Shown piece by piece: positions 33,561-45,590 of a DNA stretch of 64,000 nt; within the stretch, counting starts at the first letter, position 1; every line of letters starts with the position of its first letter. The DNA lies in NCBI GenBank assembly GCA_029959085.1, contig JARWIR010000010.1:31302731-31366730 (forward strand), in the 5' to 3' direction. Under the pieces are notes generated by a model. That model was not told the DNA's origin. It did not search any database and saw only the letters and a program-made list of their open reading frames with translations. Made by a program: the position numbers and the translations under genes. Source of the stretch: Nemophila menziesii (lineage: Eukaryota > Streptophyta > Magnoliopsida > Boraginales > Hydrophyllaceae).

Positions 33561-34183
33561 GACTTAGTATCTAAGCTATTCCAATTAGTGGCGATTGGAT
33601 CACCTTGACGGGGGGTTTAGGTACGGAACTAGTTAATGAATGTAGGATAGAAGTTATTTGGCTCTGACGAGCGTAATTAATCCTATGGACAATTGGGTAA
33701 TTTAAACTTAATCACTTAAAAGTGGACTATAATCACCCTGACGGGGTTTTAGCACTTGAGAGTTGCTCCTTAGTCCACCCTGACGGGGGTAAGGAGATTT
33801 TAGAATCCCGACCAATATGAATATACCAATTTGCCCCTTAAACAATGTATGAAATGAATGATAGTTAGGTGAAATCCTTGCGTCTCTCAAGTATTGTCTT
33901 CTCACCTTGCGTAAACACTTGATTTTATTGCGTCTAGTCCTTTACTTGCATTAATTTAGTAATTTACTTTATCGTCTTACATTTAGAAAACCAAACAATC
34001 AATATTAAAATCATTTACATATTGTCACGTGCAATTAAACACTACTTGATAAGCATTAGAGTCAACCAATCCGTCCCTGAGAACGAATTTGTTTATCACT
34101 ATTATTACTTGGGACAACCGTACACTTGCGGTTGTGGTTCTCTTTACTTATTGCATTATTTTAGAACACACAAAGGACCACCA
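33561..34183 (+). repeat. Gypsy LTR fragment (3' part), inverted relative to the solo LTR
   Basis: From gacttagtatctaagc to gaccacca it matches the reverse complement of 37654-38275, including two caccctgacggg blocks. It is the R/U5 side of an LTR in + orientation. The left side is joined to the tnp2 pseudogene, so the U3 half is missing. Confidence 0.8.
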
Positions 34184-34194
34184 GTTACCTGCAT

Positions 34195-34605
34195 TATTCC
34201 TTGATGATGTAGTCTTCCTAACAGTGGGTGAGGCTATGAATATCTACAATTCGCTGCAATTCACCTCTTGAAGATCGTATCTCTATCAATATTGGTGTTA
34301 CCACTCGAGTAACAACAAAGGGTCCCATCCACGCATTCTTGAAACCTCGTGGCAGTTCTCTTGTTTGGAGGCTTTTCAAGTAAACTTGGTTCCAACCCCA
34401 AACTCATCTTTAGCTCTCTTCTTTACCATTTCATTGTGGTGGTCCTTTTCTTCAACTTCCCTAGGAAATTCCAAAATAGTGGGGAACACAAGTGGCAGCT
34501 CTTCAAGCTTTTTGTCTAAAAAAGGTGATGTTTCAGATGTCTCTTCAATCATGAGAGCCACTTGTTCTTCCTTGATTTCTACACACTCATTCTCACTCGA
34601 AAGTT
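34195..34605 (-). pseudogene. Orphan Gypsy integrase C-terminal module
   Basis: The minus strand encodes FPREVEEKDHHNEMVKKRAK, then after a frameshift LPRGFKNAWMGPFVVTRVV (GPY/F motif) and DIHSLTHC. It parallels the IN C-terminus of element 3 (WKGPYIITQ ... VNHLTHC), so it belongs to the same family. Nothing of the catalytic core is present. It is wedged between two unrelated LTR pieces. Confidence 0.6.
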
Positions 34606-36022
34606 AATGATAAATAGAATTTGTTTCTCAGAGACTAGAAAGTTAGAGAGAACTTATGTAAATATCAAGTGCAAATAATAAAACTAGAAGAATAATACGC
34701 AAGCAAATAAAAGACTAACGAAATATTTGGTTTTTAAATAAGAAAATATAACTAAATAAATTAAAGACAAGAAAATAAGAGAAGAAGATAGTATGAGAGT
34801 TTAGCTCGTGATATAGCAAGTAATCTCCAGTAGCCTTGTTTATTCTAATCATGTAAAGGAGAATTTTGTATTATGCAATAGCCAGGATTCTAATTCCTCC
34901 TAACCCTCTTCCGGGAGGGCTTAAGAGGCGACCTAACAATTACCAGGGGACTTAAATAAGGTTCTCCTACGCCACTAGGTTCTTAGATGAGATGGTCCTA
35001 CATAATGGTCGGTGATTAAATCAAACCCTAATGACTATCATAGTTAGACAAGCTCTTCCGGATCACTACCACACACTAAACGTTTATGTGGTGTTTCAAT
35101 AATTGGACACCCCTTCTGGGTGACCATCTAACTACTATTAAGGTGATCCTATACATTTATAACCGCAAGAACTAAAGACAATTAATCAAAGCACATAAAA
35201 CAGAGAATAAAACACTAATTTCAGTTAAACATCCCAAACTAAAATAGATGTAAAACAAGTCTAGGTTTCATACCCATATGCTAATCTCAGGCTAAAATAT
35301 AATTAGTTCATACTAGAGAAAGAAAACAAAACAATTACAAATTTGAAGGATTTGGAAGACATGATTTGTTGTCCAACTCCTTCCGATCTTCTCTTCTCTT
35401 GATGTAGGCTTCTTCTTGGCTTAAAGACTGGTAAAGGATGTGTTTCTAATAATAAGAGGGTGTATTTATAGGATTTTTCAAACCCTAGGTCGTATTCTTG
35501 GAGTAGAGGGCAAGTAATAGGACTCTTTTCAAAATCAAATTCGTTTTCTAAAATATAGGAGAAAGGAAAAACTGCTCCTGTCTTGTTTTGGTCGTAACTC
35601 CTTTATTATTGCTCTTATCTTTGTCTAGTTTATATCGAAACGACCGCGTCAAAAATATCTACACTTTTCTTTCAGACCGATCCTTCAAATTCCCAGCCTA
35701 TTTTAAGTTATATTCATTTTAGTGGACGTGACTGCAAAATTTTAGATTTACTTGACAACTTTTCCTTTCCTATTTTATCTCCAATTTCATCCATATATTC
35801 TTTCATTATCTCTTTATAATTGATTTGGAATCTAATTGATTTCCATATATCTTTATGCTTCATATTAACAAACAAATTAAACCAAACATGCTCTAAAAAT
35901 AATAAATTATCAAATCAAGACAAGAAATAAGAAAATATAAATATATGATATAATATATGCTTAAATACACCTAAAATAATGTCTCCAACCTAGATTAATT
36001 CATCATAAATAAAGGGACATCA
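34606..36022 (-). repeat. Element 2 3' LTR
   Basis: Same family as element 1's LTRs (gtggtgtttcaataatt..., tctaactactattaagg). The minus strand starts TGATGTCCC at 36022, and a TATA-like box is at about 35461-35472. It ends within U5 at about 34606. Confidence 0.8.
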
Positions 36023-36037
36023 AGACCGCCAACTCAA
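36023..36037 (-). other. Polypurine tract of element 2 (mutated)
   Basis: The minus strand reads CTTTGAGTTGGCGGTCT next to the LTR. One G of the purine run is replaced by C compared with element 1. Confidence 0.65.
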
Positions 36038-37648
36038 AGTTGCATCGTCCCGATACAATAAAGATAAAACAATTGGGTAGTCAAATAATAAAGAGAGAGA
36101 AGAAGAAGAATAGAAAAAATGAATGATCCTAGAGCAAAATATCTAATAAGTCTTATGTAGTAATGCTAAAGAATTAATGCACACGTATGCTTAATATACA
36201 CATAATCAACATTCTATAAATTCAAGTCCAGATTAAGTTCGCAATGCCAGAAGGAGAGGTCTTCAACTCAGTTCCAGTTAATGGCTATAGGGTGATCAAA
36301 GGTCCTAATATAGCATCCAATGGTCCACTCATCTATTCCCTAAATGTTCCATTGTTCCTCCACCAAGTAGCTAGAAATCATAAGATCTTTACAGTTATAA
36401 CGTGGCTTAGGGACGGTATGGTATATTTGGATAATGAAAAGTGAGGTTTTGGCTCTCTCCTCACATTCCATCAACAATTTTCCCTAGAGCTTGAATTTCA
36501 CTCGAAGATGTTCTCACTCAACCCAATTTTGATGCTTTGAATTGCATTCCCAATTAAACCAAGTAGAACCTTTTCATGATGATTACTTAATAAATAATTC
36601 CACTTTGCCGATCCAAATATATTCAATTTTTTCATATCAATTTTATTTTCTTTTGTAATGTAGCAATGCATCTCTTTTTTCTGTTGATATATCATGCTAT
36701 TTTTCATATATTCTTTTTCTTTTCATGCTTTTCATAGTTTTTTCATATATTTTTACCCCGACAAAGGGTTACAATTATAACTTTCATCATCAATAATATC
36801 ACAATTACAATTTCCCAATCCCAATGTTTACCAATGATGAAACCCACCACCCAAACCTCAAGCTCTAAAACTACTTGTCTCAGGTTTTGCGATTCGAGTG
36901 CGGGTCATATGGATAAGTCCTATAACTAAGGGTTATGGCTTATAATGTGTAATAGAAGGATTCAGAAAGGCTCACATAGGCTAAGACGGATAATAATAAT
37001 AATAATCAAATAAAGGGTGAGAAAGCTAAACAGGCTTCAAGTGGATTCAATATGAAAGAACTACCTTATTCACTTTTCTAACTACCAGATTTCGTTACTT
37101 TTTCACTTTTAGTTCATAGATAAATGGGTTTTCAACTAATTTCAAACCTCACGTTCTACACACCAAATAATACTACCTAAGTTTCAACTTGACACTTCAT
37201 ACGCATTGCTCATTAATATTCCATATCTTTTACATCCTGTTTTCATGCATGCATACTAAACATATTTGTGACACCATTCAAAAACATACTACTTACTATC
37301 ATTGACTTAATTAAAGCATGCTAAATATGTACATTCACTATATTTTTTGCCAATTCAATCCTAAATTTTTTAAATTTTATGCAAAAACAAAAAGGAAGAT
37401 GAGGACAACGAATCCCAACCCCCAACTCAAAAGTGAGCCCTGTCCCCACGACTCGAAAAAGACTCAATAAAGCAAGAAAAATTAAACTAAACACAAATAT
37501 TGCACAAAAAAAATGGTAGGGAAGAAAGAAAACATACTATTCGAGGCTATTGCCTAGCATGATTAATACCCAAGATAGAGTGCAGTGATTTTCTTTTACG
37601 TAAACTTCTAGTATCACCAATTTCGCATTCCCTTACCTCCTCTTGTGA
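36038..37648 (-). other. Athila-family 3' region of element 2, first part
   Basis: Same ordered blocks as 3850-5350, with many small differences. It includes the degraded hairpin and second polypurine tract at about 37417-37447 (stem partly mismatched). The 66-codon + frame at 36244 is not supported. Confidence 0.7.
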
Positions 37649-37653
37649 TTTAT
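37649..37653. repeat. Target site duplication TTTAT, left of solo LTR
   Basis: Matches 39225-39229 exactly. Confidence 0.85.
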
Positions 37654-39224
37654 TGGTGGTCATTTGTGTGTTCTAAAAATAATGCAATAAATAATCGAAC
37701 CATAACCGCAAGTGTACGGTTGTCCCAAGTAATATAGATGATAAAACAGATTCGTTCCAAGGACGGGATGGTTGACTACAATGTTTAACAAGTAATGATT
37801 GGTTGCACTTACGAAAACAAGTAAAGAAAATATGTTTGTTTGGTTTTTGTTATTAAAACTACTAAATGAAAGACAAATTATAAATGCAATTAAAAAGCTA
37901 AGACGCAAGTAGAATGATGTAAAACGCAATATGAGAAGGTAGCACTTGAGAGACGCAAGGGTTTTCCTAACTATCATTCATTTCATACATTGTTTAAGGG
38001 ACAAATCGGTAAATTTGTATTGGTCGGGATTCTATATTCTCCTTACCCCCGTCAGGGTGGACTAAGGAGCAACTCTCAAGTACTACAAACCCCGTCAGGG
38101 TGATTATAGTCCACTCTCAAGTGTTTAAGTCTAAATTACCCAATAGGCCATAGGTTTAATTAAGCTCGTCAGAGTCAAATAATTTCTAACCTACATTCGT
38201 TAACTAGTTCCGTATCTAAACCCCCCGTCAAGGTGATCCAATCGCCACTAATTGGAATAGATTAGATACTAAGTCCTATCATTGGTTAATTACGTCAATA
38301 ATAGTAATTAAAAAGCAAATTAAAGAAAAATACGAAATACCCAATTGGATTTAAATAATAAATATCCCAAATCCAAATGTATAGAATGAAATCAAATTGG
38401 GATTAACCCATTATGCGTTCTCAAGCACTAATAAATGTTTAGCTCATATTAATTGAAAGAAAAACTAAATTAAAAGTAAAGGAATTCATATTTGATTACA
38501 AATAAAAGATAAAAGAAACCTAATTTCCGGAATTGGAATGACTGAGAACGGAGCTATAGACCCACTCCAACTCTGGCAGCTTCTTCTTCCTTCCTTCTGT
38601 TGCTTCTCTCTGGTGTATTTAATTGTAAAGAATGAATTGTATGAAAAATAGAAGTCCAGACCTCCTTTTATAAGTGCAAATTCGGACTTGGACCTAGGCT
38701 TTTAATTAAATGAAATATAAAAGGCCCAAGTCCACTAACTTAACCCAAAATCCCGTAACTGCTGATATGCCTTCACTAAAACGGCTTTTCCCGATGCGTT
38801 ATGACTCCGATTGACCTCATTCCAGTTGCTAAAGTTCCGTAACTCGATAAGGGATGTTTTCTCTTCAAAGGTCAGCGGCTAAATCATCGCTTAAGCGCCT
38901 CGAAATCAGCAATCTATGACCTGAAAAATGGATTTTCAGCTCTAAAAATAATATCTTCGGGATTTATCTTCAAGTCTTGACTCTATCTCGTGATCTTTGA
39001 CTTTCTCCTCGGATTCCTCTTGTAGCTAACATCTAAAACCTGTAAACTTTACACTAAAAATACCAATATTACGCGCAAAAGCTTAATAAACTAAAAATGC
39101 TAGAAATAAAAAGAAAATTCCGGATTATTGCATATTTAGTCCAAAAGTCTATCAAATTAATTAAATAAACACCAAAAATGATGTCTCCTAAGGGTCGAAA
39201 ATAAGAACAATTAGGGAGACATCA
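37654..39224 (-). repeat. Solo LTR of another Gypsy family (1.57 kb)
   Basis: On the minus strand it runs TGATGTCTCCCTAATTG ... GACCACCA, that is TG...CA. No internal domain. It is flanked by TTTAT on both sides, and removing the LTR plus one TTTAT restores continuous Athila 3'-region sequence that aligns with 46560-46690 of element 3. It is the product of LTR-LTR recombination after insertion. Confidence 0.9.
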
Positions 39225-39229
39225 TTTAT
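39225..39229. repeat. Target site duplication TTTAT, right of solo LTR
   Basis: Matches 37649-37653 exactly. Confidence 0.85.
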
Positions 39230-39950
39230 CCCAATTAATCATACAACCCTAGAAACCTCTTACTCATCTTCTCAAATTTTGTTCTCGAATATTACCTCAT
39301 GTGAAGGTGTTTGTCCAGGAATCTTTGCTTTAACGATAGCTAATAGCATCATATAAGCTTCGCTTCATCTTGGGTATAGGGATCTTGCTATGAAGAGGTT
39401 ATGGTGTTTCCTCATTGAAAGATATAACTACTTTGTTCTTTGGTTTCACCATTACATGACCCTCTCTAATTACTTGACCCGTTTTTCCTTTTAGTTGATC
39501 CCGAACTAGTACCAATCTCACTCGAAATCTTCTTGGACTTACCCAATGCCTTGCTTTTATTCTTCATCTCCCTTAATAATATCTTCGTTCTTTTCGTCAT
39601 TTCTTTTGACCCCCAACTCAAAGGTTTAAACACTCTTGAACTACCTTTCGATTATAGGTAATTAAGGTGTTATTTGTGTTAGGAAAGGTGTAAGGAAGAT
39701 GATTCTCTAAGTGGGTGTGATGAAGTCTTACTTGGATGCTATGGGTTTCATGAATTTCGTAAGAGGATTTGAAATTTTTGGTTTTTTTCTTTGGATTCTA
39801 GGTGTTTTTGGATTGAATTGGGTATTTGATTCTTGCTTATAGAACGGTAGGGAAGGATTTGGATATGAATCTATGGTTATTTGGTGATGTTTTGACGCGA
39901 GGTAGAGGTTTGTAAAGTTTTAATGGAGTTGGGAATCTTTGGGGATCAAA
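39230..39950 (-). other. Athila-family 3' region of element 2, second part
   Basis: Aligns in inverse sense with about 45900-46560 of element 3 (for example the ttttaatggagttggga block). Non-coding. Confidence 0.65.
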
Positions 39951-41371
39951 AGAGAGACTATGAAAGCTAGAGAGAACTTATGCAAATATCAAGTGCAAAT
40001 AATAAAGCTAGAAGAATGATACGCAAGCAAATAAAAGACTATTTAAATATTTGGTTTTTAAATAAGAAAAGTTAACTAAATATATTAAAGACAAGAAAAT
40101 AATGAAGAGAAGAAGATAGTATGAGAGTTTAGCTCAAGATATAGCAAGTAATCCCCACTAGCCTTATTAATTATGTAAGGGAGAATTGTGTATTATGCAA
40201 TTGCCAAGATTCTAAATTCCTCCTAACCCCCTTACGAGTGGGCATAAGAGGTGACCTAACAATTACCAGGGGACTTAAATAAGGTGCTCCTACGCCACTA
40301 GGTTCTTAGATGAGACGGTCATGCATAATGATCGGTGATTAAATCAAACCCTAATGACTATCATAGTTAGGCAAGCCCTTCCGGATCATTACCGCACACT
40401 AGACTTTTATGTGGTGTTTCAATAATTAGACACCCCTTCCGGGTGACCATCTAACTACTATTAAGGTAATCCTATACGTTTGCAACCGCAAGAACTACAG
40501 ACAATAAATCAAAGCACATAAAACAAAAAATAAAACACTAGTTTCATTTAAATGATAACATCCCAAATTAAAATAGATGTAAAACAAGTATAGAGTTCAT
40601 ACCCATATGCTAATCTCAAGCTAAAATATAATTAGTTCATACTAGAGAAAGAAAAGAAAACAATTACAAATTTGATGGATTAGGGGAAGTCATGATTTGT
40701 TGTCCAACTCCTTCCGATCTTCTCTTCTCTTGATGTAGGCTTCTTCTTGGCTTAAAGGCCGACCAAGGATGTGTTTCTAATGATAAGAGGGTGTATTTAT
40801 AGAGTTTTTTAAACCCTAGGTCGGATTCTTGGAGTAGAGGGCAAGTAATAAGACTCTTTTCCAAATCAAATTCGTTTCCTAAAATATAAGAGAAGGGAAA
40901 AACTATTGTTGTGGTCGTAACTCCTTCATTATTGTTCTGATTTTTGCGTACTATATATCGAAACAACCACCTCAAAAATATCTACACTTTTCCTTTAGAC
41001 TGCTCCTCCAAATTCCTAGCCTATATTAAGTTATATTCATTTTAGTGGGCGTGGCTGCGGAATTTCAGATTTACTTGACAACTTTTCCTTTCCTATTTTA
41101 TCTCTACTTCCTTTTATCTCCAATTTCCATCCATATCTTCTTTACTTATCTTTTTAGAATAGATTTGACATCTAATTAATTTCCATATATCTTTAAGCTT
41201 CACATCAACAAACAAATTAAACCAAATATGCTCTAAAAATACAATTCATCAAATCAAGACAATAAATAAGAAAATATAAAAATATGAATAAAAATATATA
41301 ATTAAATACTCAAATACACCTAAAATGTTGTCTCCAACCTATATTAATTCATCACATATAGAGAGACATCA
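39951..41371 (-). repeat. Element 2 5' LTR
   Basis: Same family as 34606-36022, about nine-tenths alike by eye. The minus strand starts TGATGTCTCTC at 41371. The U5 end is missing where it meets the 3' region. TATA box at about 40792-40803. Confidence 0.8.
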
Positions 41372-42290
41372 GGTGTCAGTCCTTCTTCATCAACCTCAAG
41401 CATTTGGGCGTTGATTCTAGCTTCGCTGAACGCCTCTACAAATGCTTTATATACTGTATGACCCTCTAAAGTATCTATCTTTATCGGATTTGGAGGTAAT
41501 AACAATGGATAGTTAGGTGGAAAATCCATCCTAATCTCTTCTTCTTCTTCTTCTGTCTCTTTTTCACCCAAGGACTCAACATTCGATTCCTCTAAACTCG
41601 GTTTGGCTGGTTCCCCTATGGCTGGAATATCATCTGTACAAGGTTCAGTTTCATCTTTGACTTGGTTAACAACGATTACCTCGTCTTTTCATAGCATGGT
41701 TGATTCTTCTCTCATTGTAATCTCTAATTCACAAGGTGAAACTCGTGGTGATTATTTTTCCTTCTCATCTTGAAGGTTAACCTCTTTTAATACCTCGAAC
41801 CTATCATCGATATTATTCTGAATTGCCTCATCATCAAAAAAATTCCTGGCCAGTTTGCATAGAGGGTACTTTTTGTAACTTTTCAATTGTTTTTGTGAGT
41901 TGCGTCAATCATTGCTCCATAATATGATGTTGATGTTGCATTTCTTTCACTAATGATGTGGTAGCATCGATCTGCGCCATCATAATTTTAATATTGTCCA
42001 CTGAAGCTTTGATGAAACAATTGAGAGAGTCTTTTAAGAAGTTAAACCTTTCTTCATTAGTTCTCGTGCCCTCTTCCGACATGCTCATGAAAGATTGCAT
42101 GGTTTTTCGAAGTTTATTAAGGGAACGCTCATATGCTGTTTGTGGTGGTGCTTGAACTTGATAACTTGGACCTCGTCGATAGGAATTTTGTGGTCTCGGG
42201 TGATAGATAGTGCTTTGATTTACATCTCCACTCATATTTATTTGTTGGAAGGGATATTCTTCCCAACGATGCTCAGTTAACCCGCAACAT
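41372..42290 (-). pseudogene. Gypsy gag fragment of another element
   Basis: Minus strand from about 42290: a zinc-knuckle-like CSCCGLTEHRWEEY in which the last cysteine is Tyr, then MSGDVNQSTI, a helical region (NKLRKTMQSFMSMSEEGTRTNEERFNFLKD) and, after frame breaks, a glutamate-rich segment with MDFPPNYPLLLPPNPIKID. The order fits the C-terminal half of a plant Gypsy gag. The N-terminal capsid part is missing. It follows a primer site at 42442-42459, so this is the start of a minus-strand element cut off on its left by the LTR at 41371. Confidence 0.55.
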
Positions 42291-42441
42291 GAACAAAAAT
42301 ACTCGCAATTTGTATTAACGAAACAAGACAGTTTTTCGTACCTAAATAAAAACCTGAAAAGAGACTAAAAACAAAAGTAAAACGAAACACAAACTAGACA
42401 CCTCTACAATACAATGAAAACACAATAATATCAAAAACTCA

Positions 42442-42459
42442 TCCCTAGCAGCGACGCCA
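42442..42459 (-). other. Degraded primer binding site
   Basis: The minus strand reads TGGCGTCGCTGCTAGGGA, a mutated form of the tRNA-Asp-like site at 11896-11915. Confidence 0.55.
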
Positions 42460-42470
42460 TCTTGACCTTC

Positions 42471-42838
42471 TGACGTCCCCGTTAATAAAATAAAGTACAA
42501 ACACTATGGAAAACGACTTCGTAGAGTACGGATCGTAGGTTAGTAATGTTGTCGTTCTCATGGATGAAGTGCGATTAAAGGTAGAAATGTAAAGATGCAA
42601 ATATATAATTCAAATAAAATGATAGAAATATAAAATTGAAATGTATATTTTTGTTTTCTAAATTGATAAAACTAATTATGCACGAAAAACCATAGCTAAG
42701 GATTCTAGTAAGACTCTTGTCTATTGAAATGCATTTATATGAATAAGGGTGAATGGATTTTATTGTTCACACTAATCAGACTACCTTACTAATCTGTAGG
42801 CTTTCAGGTAGGCATAATCGCTATACCCTATGGACTAG
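42471..42838 (-). repeat. LTR fragment of a different Gypsy family (U5 side)
   Basis: Lies directly beyond the degraded primer site. It does not resemble the Athila-family LTR here. It is cut at about 42838, where an Athila-family LTR begins. Confidence 0.45.
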
Positions 42839-43499
42839 TGGTGTCGACTAGGGTGTAATGAAAATATGATATAAATATGTTAAAAAATAAACACCCTAGG
42901 CTAGCACAATTCTGCAAGTATACAGGACGTATGCAAGTTTTAATGATAAATAAGATCTGTTCTTTATAGACTACGAAGGTTATAGAGAACTTATGCAAAT
43001 TATCAAGTGCAAATATAAAAGCTAGATCAAATAATATGCAAGAAAGTAAAAGACAATAGAATTTTTATTGGGTTTTTGATAAGAGAAAATAAAATAAAAT
43101 AAATCAAAGACAGAAAATTAAATAAGAGAAAGAGCAATAGTATGAGAGTTTAGCTCGAAAAACTAGCAAGTAATCCCTACTAACCTTGTCTATTATAAAC
43201 ATGTAAGGGTGAATTATGTAGAATTTCAATAACCAGGATTCTAAATTCCTCCATATCCCTGGAGAGCGAACTAGGGCGGCGACCTTTCAATCACGAGGGG
43301 ACTCAAAATACAGTTATCCTGCGCCACTAGGGTCCTAGGTGCAGTCTGGCCTACTAATGATGATTGTTGATTCTAATGATTATCTAGTTAGGCAAATCTT
43401 GTCAAAATTAATTCCATATACTAGACGTTTATGTGGTGTTTCAATAATTAGACACCCCTTGCGGGTGACAATCTAACTACTATTAAGGTAATCCTATAA
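42839..43499 (-). repeat. Athila-family LTR fragment (U5/R side)
   Basis: Begins TGGTGTCGACTAGGG (the family U5 end in minus orientation) and follows the family consensus to ttaaggtaatcctata, where it stops abruptly at gag of element 3. U3 is missing. Confidence 0.75.
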
Positions 43500-43500
43500 T

Positions 43501-44046
43501 ATGCGAGTAAAGGAATTATTGGAGCCTATGAATTTCCTACAAGAAGTCGGAGAGAGTGTTGGCGAAGCATGGACGAGATTTCAAAAGATGTTGGCAAGAT
43601 GTCCACTACATGGATACACGCCACAATTACAATTATCCATGTTCTATAATGGACTAGATAGTGAGTCAAGGCTGAGAGCAGATGCTATGGCTCGTGGTAA
43701 TTTTGTCTCCATGGATCCAAAAGAAGCAAAAAGTGGTATGGAAACAATCATTGAGACCGACATAAGTTGGCCATAAGAACAAACTCCTACCACTAACGAA
43801 GAAGAAGAAGCGAGGATTTCAAGCTTGCAAGATCAAATACAACAACTCGCTATAAAAGTTAAGGAAAGCATCCCAAAGCCACCTCAACAGTTATACCTGC
43901 AAGAACAAGCCTATGAAAACCAAGCTAAACAACCACCAGGCTGCAATGTACATAATGTAAGTCAAGCTCAATCACGTCCTCAAGAAGAAATCACTGAGTT
44001 AAAGAGACTATTAGTCAATTCATCAACTTCTCGAAGGATAATATGA
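43501..44046 (+). pseudogene. Element 3 gag, middle part
   Basis: 43501-43776 encodes the plant Gypsy gag block FLQEVGESVGEAWTRFQKMLARCP ... LSMFYNGLD, and after a TAA at 43774 the frame 43825-44046 continues with SLQDQIQQLA and a glutamine/proline-rich stretch. The N-terminal part is lost at the junction with the inverted LTR. I see no zinc knuckle. Confidence 0.75.
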
Positions 44047-45209
44047 GCAGACTTGAATCAAAGATCGATGCTTCAGTAGTGCAAAGCCTACAACAACAGA
44101 ATCAAGATCGTAAACAACATAATCAACTTTTAGAGAAGAATGTGATGCGGCTCACTACAATCATAGAACAAATGCAAAGTCAACTCCTACAATTGACCCA
44201 AGATACAACGTCTAACATGAAGAAGATCCAATACGTTGACGACAAGGTTAAGACTATTAGTATTCAAGCTGAAAAGATTAAGGAAACACCACCATCCTCC
44301 TCAAAAGAGGATGTCCTATCAAACAAGTCAAACGTAAAGTGGATGAACTTAGATGAGATAATTGTTGAAAATTGGGTTGAAGAAGTTGAACAAGGTGAGA
44401 TTAAGAAGCCAAGAGTGGTTGATAAATCAAGAATTGAAGAGAGAAGTAGAGCAAGACAACCACCCATACATTGCCACTATCCCGCTTATCCAAAGGAGCA
44501 ACAACCTAAGTGTATAGAGGCGTTAAAACAAGTGAAAAATAATGTCCCTTTACTCGAATCTATGAAAGGAAGGCGAAACTATGATCGATTCTTTATGGAG
44601 GCACTCTCTAATAAAGAAAGGTTCACAAGATCCAAATCTGTGACACTCATTGAAGGGATATCAGCACAAGTTCATCAAAGATTACCACCGAAGCTTAAAG
44701 ATCCTGGAGGTTTCAACCTCCCAATCAAAATAGGTGGAATATTTCATGGAAAAGCCATGTGTGATTTAGGGGCAAGTGGGAATATCATGCCCAAAAGTAT
44801 ATTCAAGAAGATTGGTATTAGTGATGCGAAACCGACATCCGTAATCTTACAACTTGAGGATCAATCAACAGAAAAGCCGTGGGGAGTAATAGAGGATGTA
44901 CTCGTCCAAGTAGGTAACCTTGTTATTCCAACGGACTTTATTATTCTTGATTATAAAGCAGATAAGATCGTCCCATTCATTCTTGGGCGTCCATTCCTAG
45001 CCACCAGCGATACTATAGTGAATGTGAATGAAGGAACCGTGACTCTCCGTATTGAAGATAACTCTAAAACATTCTATGTTTCGGGGAAGAAGAAAAAGAA
45101 AAATGAGTCAAAAGAACTATATCCAATCAGAGTTGTAACCAAGAAGCCAGAACCTGTAAGCCCCCAAGAAACCATGGAGAAAAATATTGAGTTTGGGGTA
45201 GGAGACTAG
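44043..45209 (+). CDS. Gag tail and retropepsin, 388 codons
   Basis: An intact frame overlapping the previous one by a few bases. Residues 1-75 are coiled-coil-like and glutamine-rich (gag tail), 90-190 are charged with LESMKGRRNYDRFFMEAL near 174-191, and the aspartic protease has CDLGASGNIMPKSIF near 239-253 and FILGRPFLATSDT near 312-324. Both protease hallmarks are present, unlike in element 1. Normally RT would follow; here the frame ends and the integrase tail comes next. Confidence 0.8.
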   Translation: MSRLESKIDASVVQSLQQQNQDRKQHNQLLEKNVMRLTTIIEQMQSQLLQLTQDTTSNMKKIQYVDDKVKTISIQAEKIKETPPSSSKEDVLSNKSNVKWMNLDEIIVENWVEEVEQGEIKKPRVVDKSRIEERSRARQPPIHCHYPAYPKEQQPKCIEALKQVKNNVPLLESMKGRRNYDRFFMEALSNKERFTRSKSVTLIEGISAQVHQRLPPKLKDPGGFNLPIKIGGIFHGKAMCDLGASGNIMPKSIFKKIGISDAKPTSVILQLEDQSTEKPWGVIEDVLVQVGNLVIPTDFIILDYKADKIVPFILGRPFLATSDTIVNVNEGTVTLRIEDNSKTFYVSGKKKKKNESKELYPIRVVTKKPEPVSPQETMEKNIEFGVGD

Positions 45210-45235
45210 GTGGCATAGAAACCTCCCAATCCCAA

Positions 45236-45385
45236 ACATAACAGTTCTTGGAAGGGGCCATACATTATCACGCAAATCATCTCACAAGGAGTGGTCGAAA
45301 TAAAAGCTATCGAAGGTTGCAAGCTCAGATTGGTAAGTGTTAATCATCTCACTCACTGCTGGGGAGGCTATAAAAAGAAATAACC
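45236..45385 (+). pseudogene. Element 3 integrase C-terminal module only
   Basis: SSWKGPYIITQIISQGVVEI (GPY/F motif) to VNHLTHCWGGYKKK and a stop. It sits about 30 bp after the PR stop, so roughly 3 kb of RT, RNase H and IN core have been deleted. It is followed by the conserved cgttaaacaaaagtgc sequence that also follows IN in element 1. Confidence 0.8.
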
Positions 45386-45590
45386 GAGGTAACTCGTCTA
45401 ACTTTGAAAGACGTTAAACAAAAGTGCCCTTTGGGAGACATCCCATAGTGATTTATATTGTTAAATTTTAGTTTAGATTAATTTTTTTAGTTGACATTGG
45501 GTATTTGAGAAAGGTATTAGTGTTTTTGGATGTTAGGTATTAAAGAAATCAAGTTTGGGAAGCAAAAACGAAATTTTTAGGGAGTATTCT

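Larger units (their letters stand above)
34606..41371 (-). mobile_element. Deleted Athila-family element (element 2)
   Basis: Two minus-oriented LTRs (34606-36022 and 39951-41371), both lacking the extreme U5 end, flank only the family's 3' region (36038-37648 and 39230-39950). Everything from the primer site through pol is deleted, and a solo LTR of another family sits inside. No coding capacity. Confidence 0.75.

Noticed and set aside
44264..44467. 67-codon antisense frame
   Set aside because: Shadow of the intact gag-PR frame.
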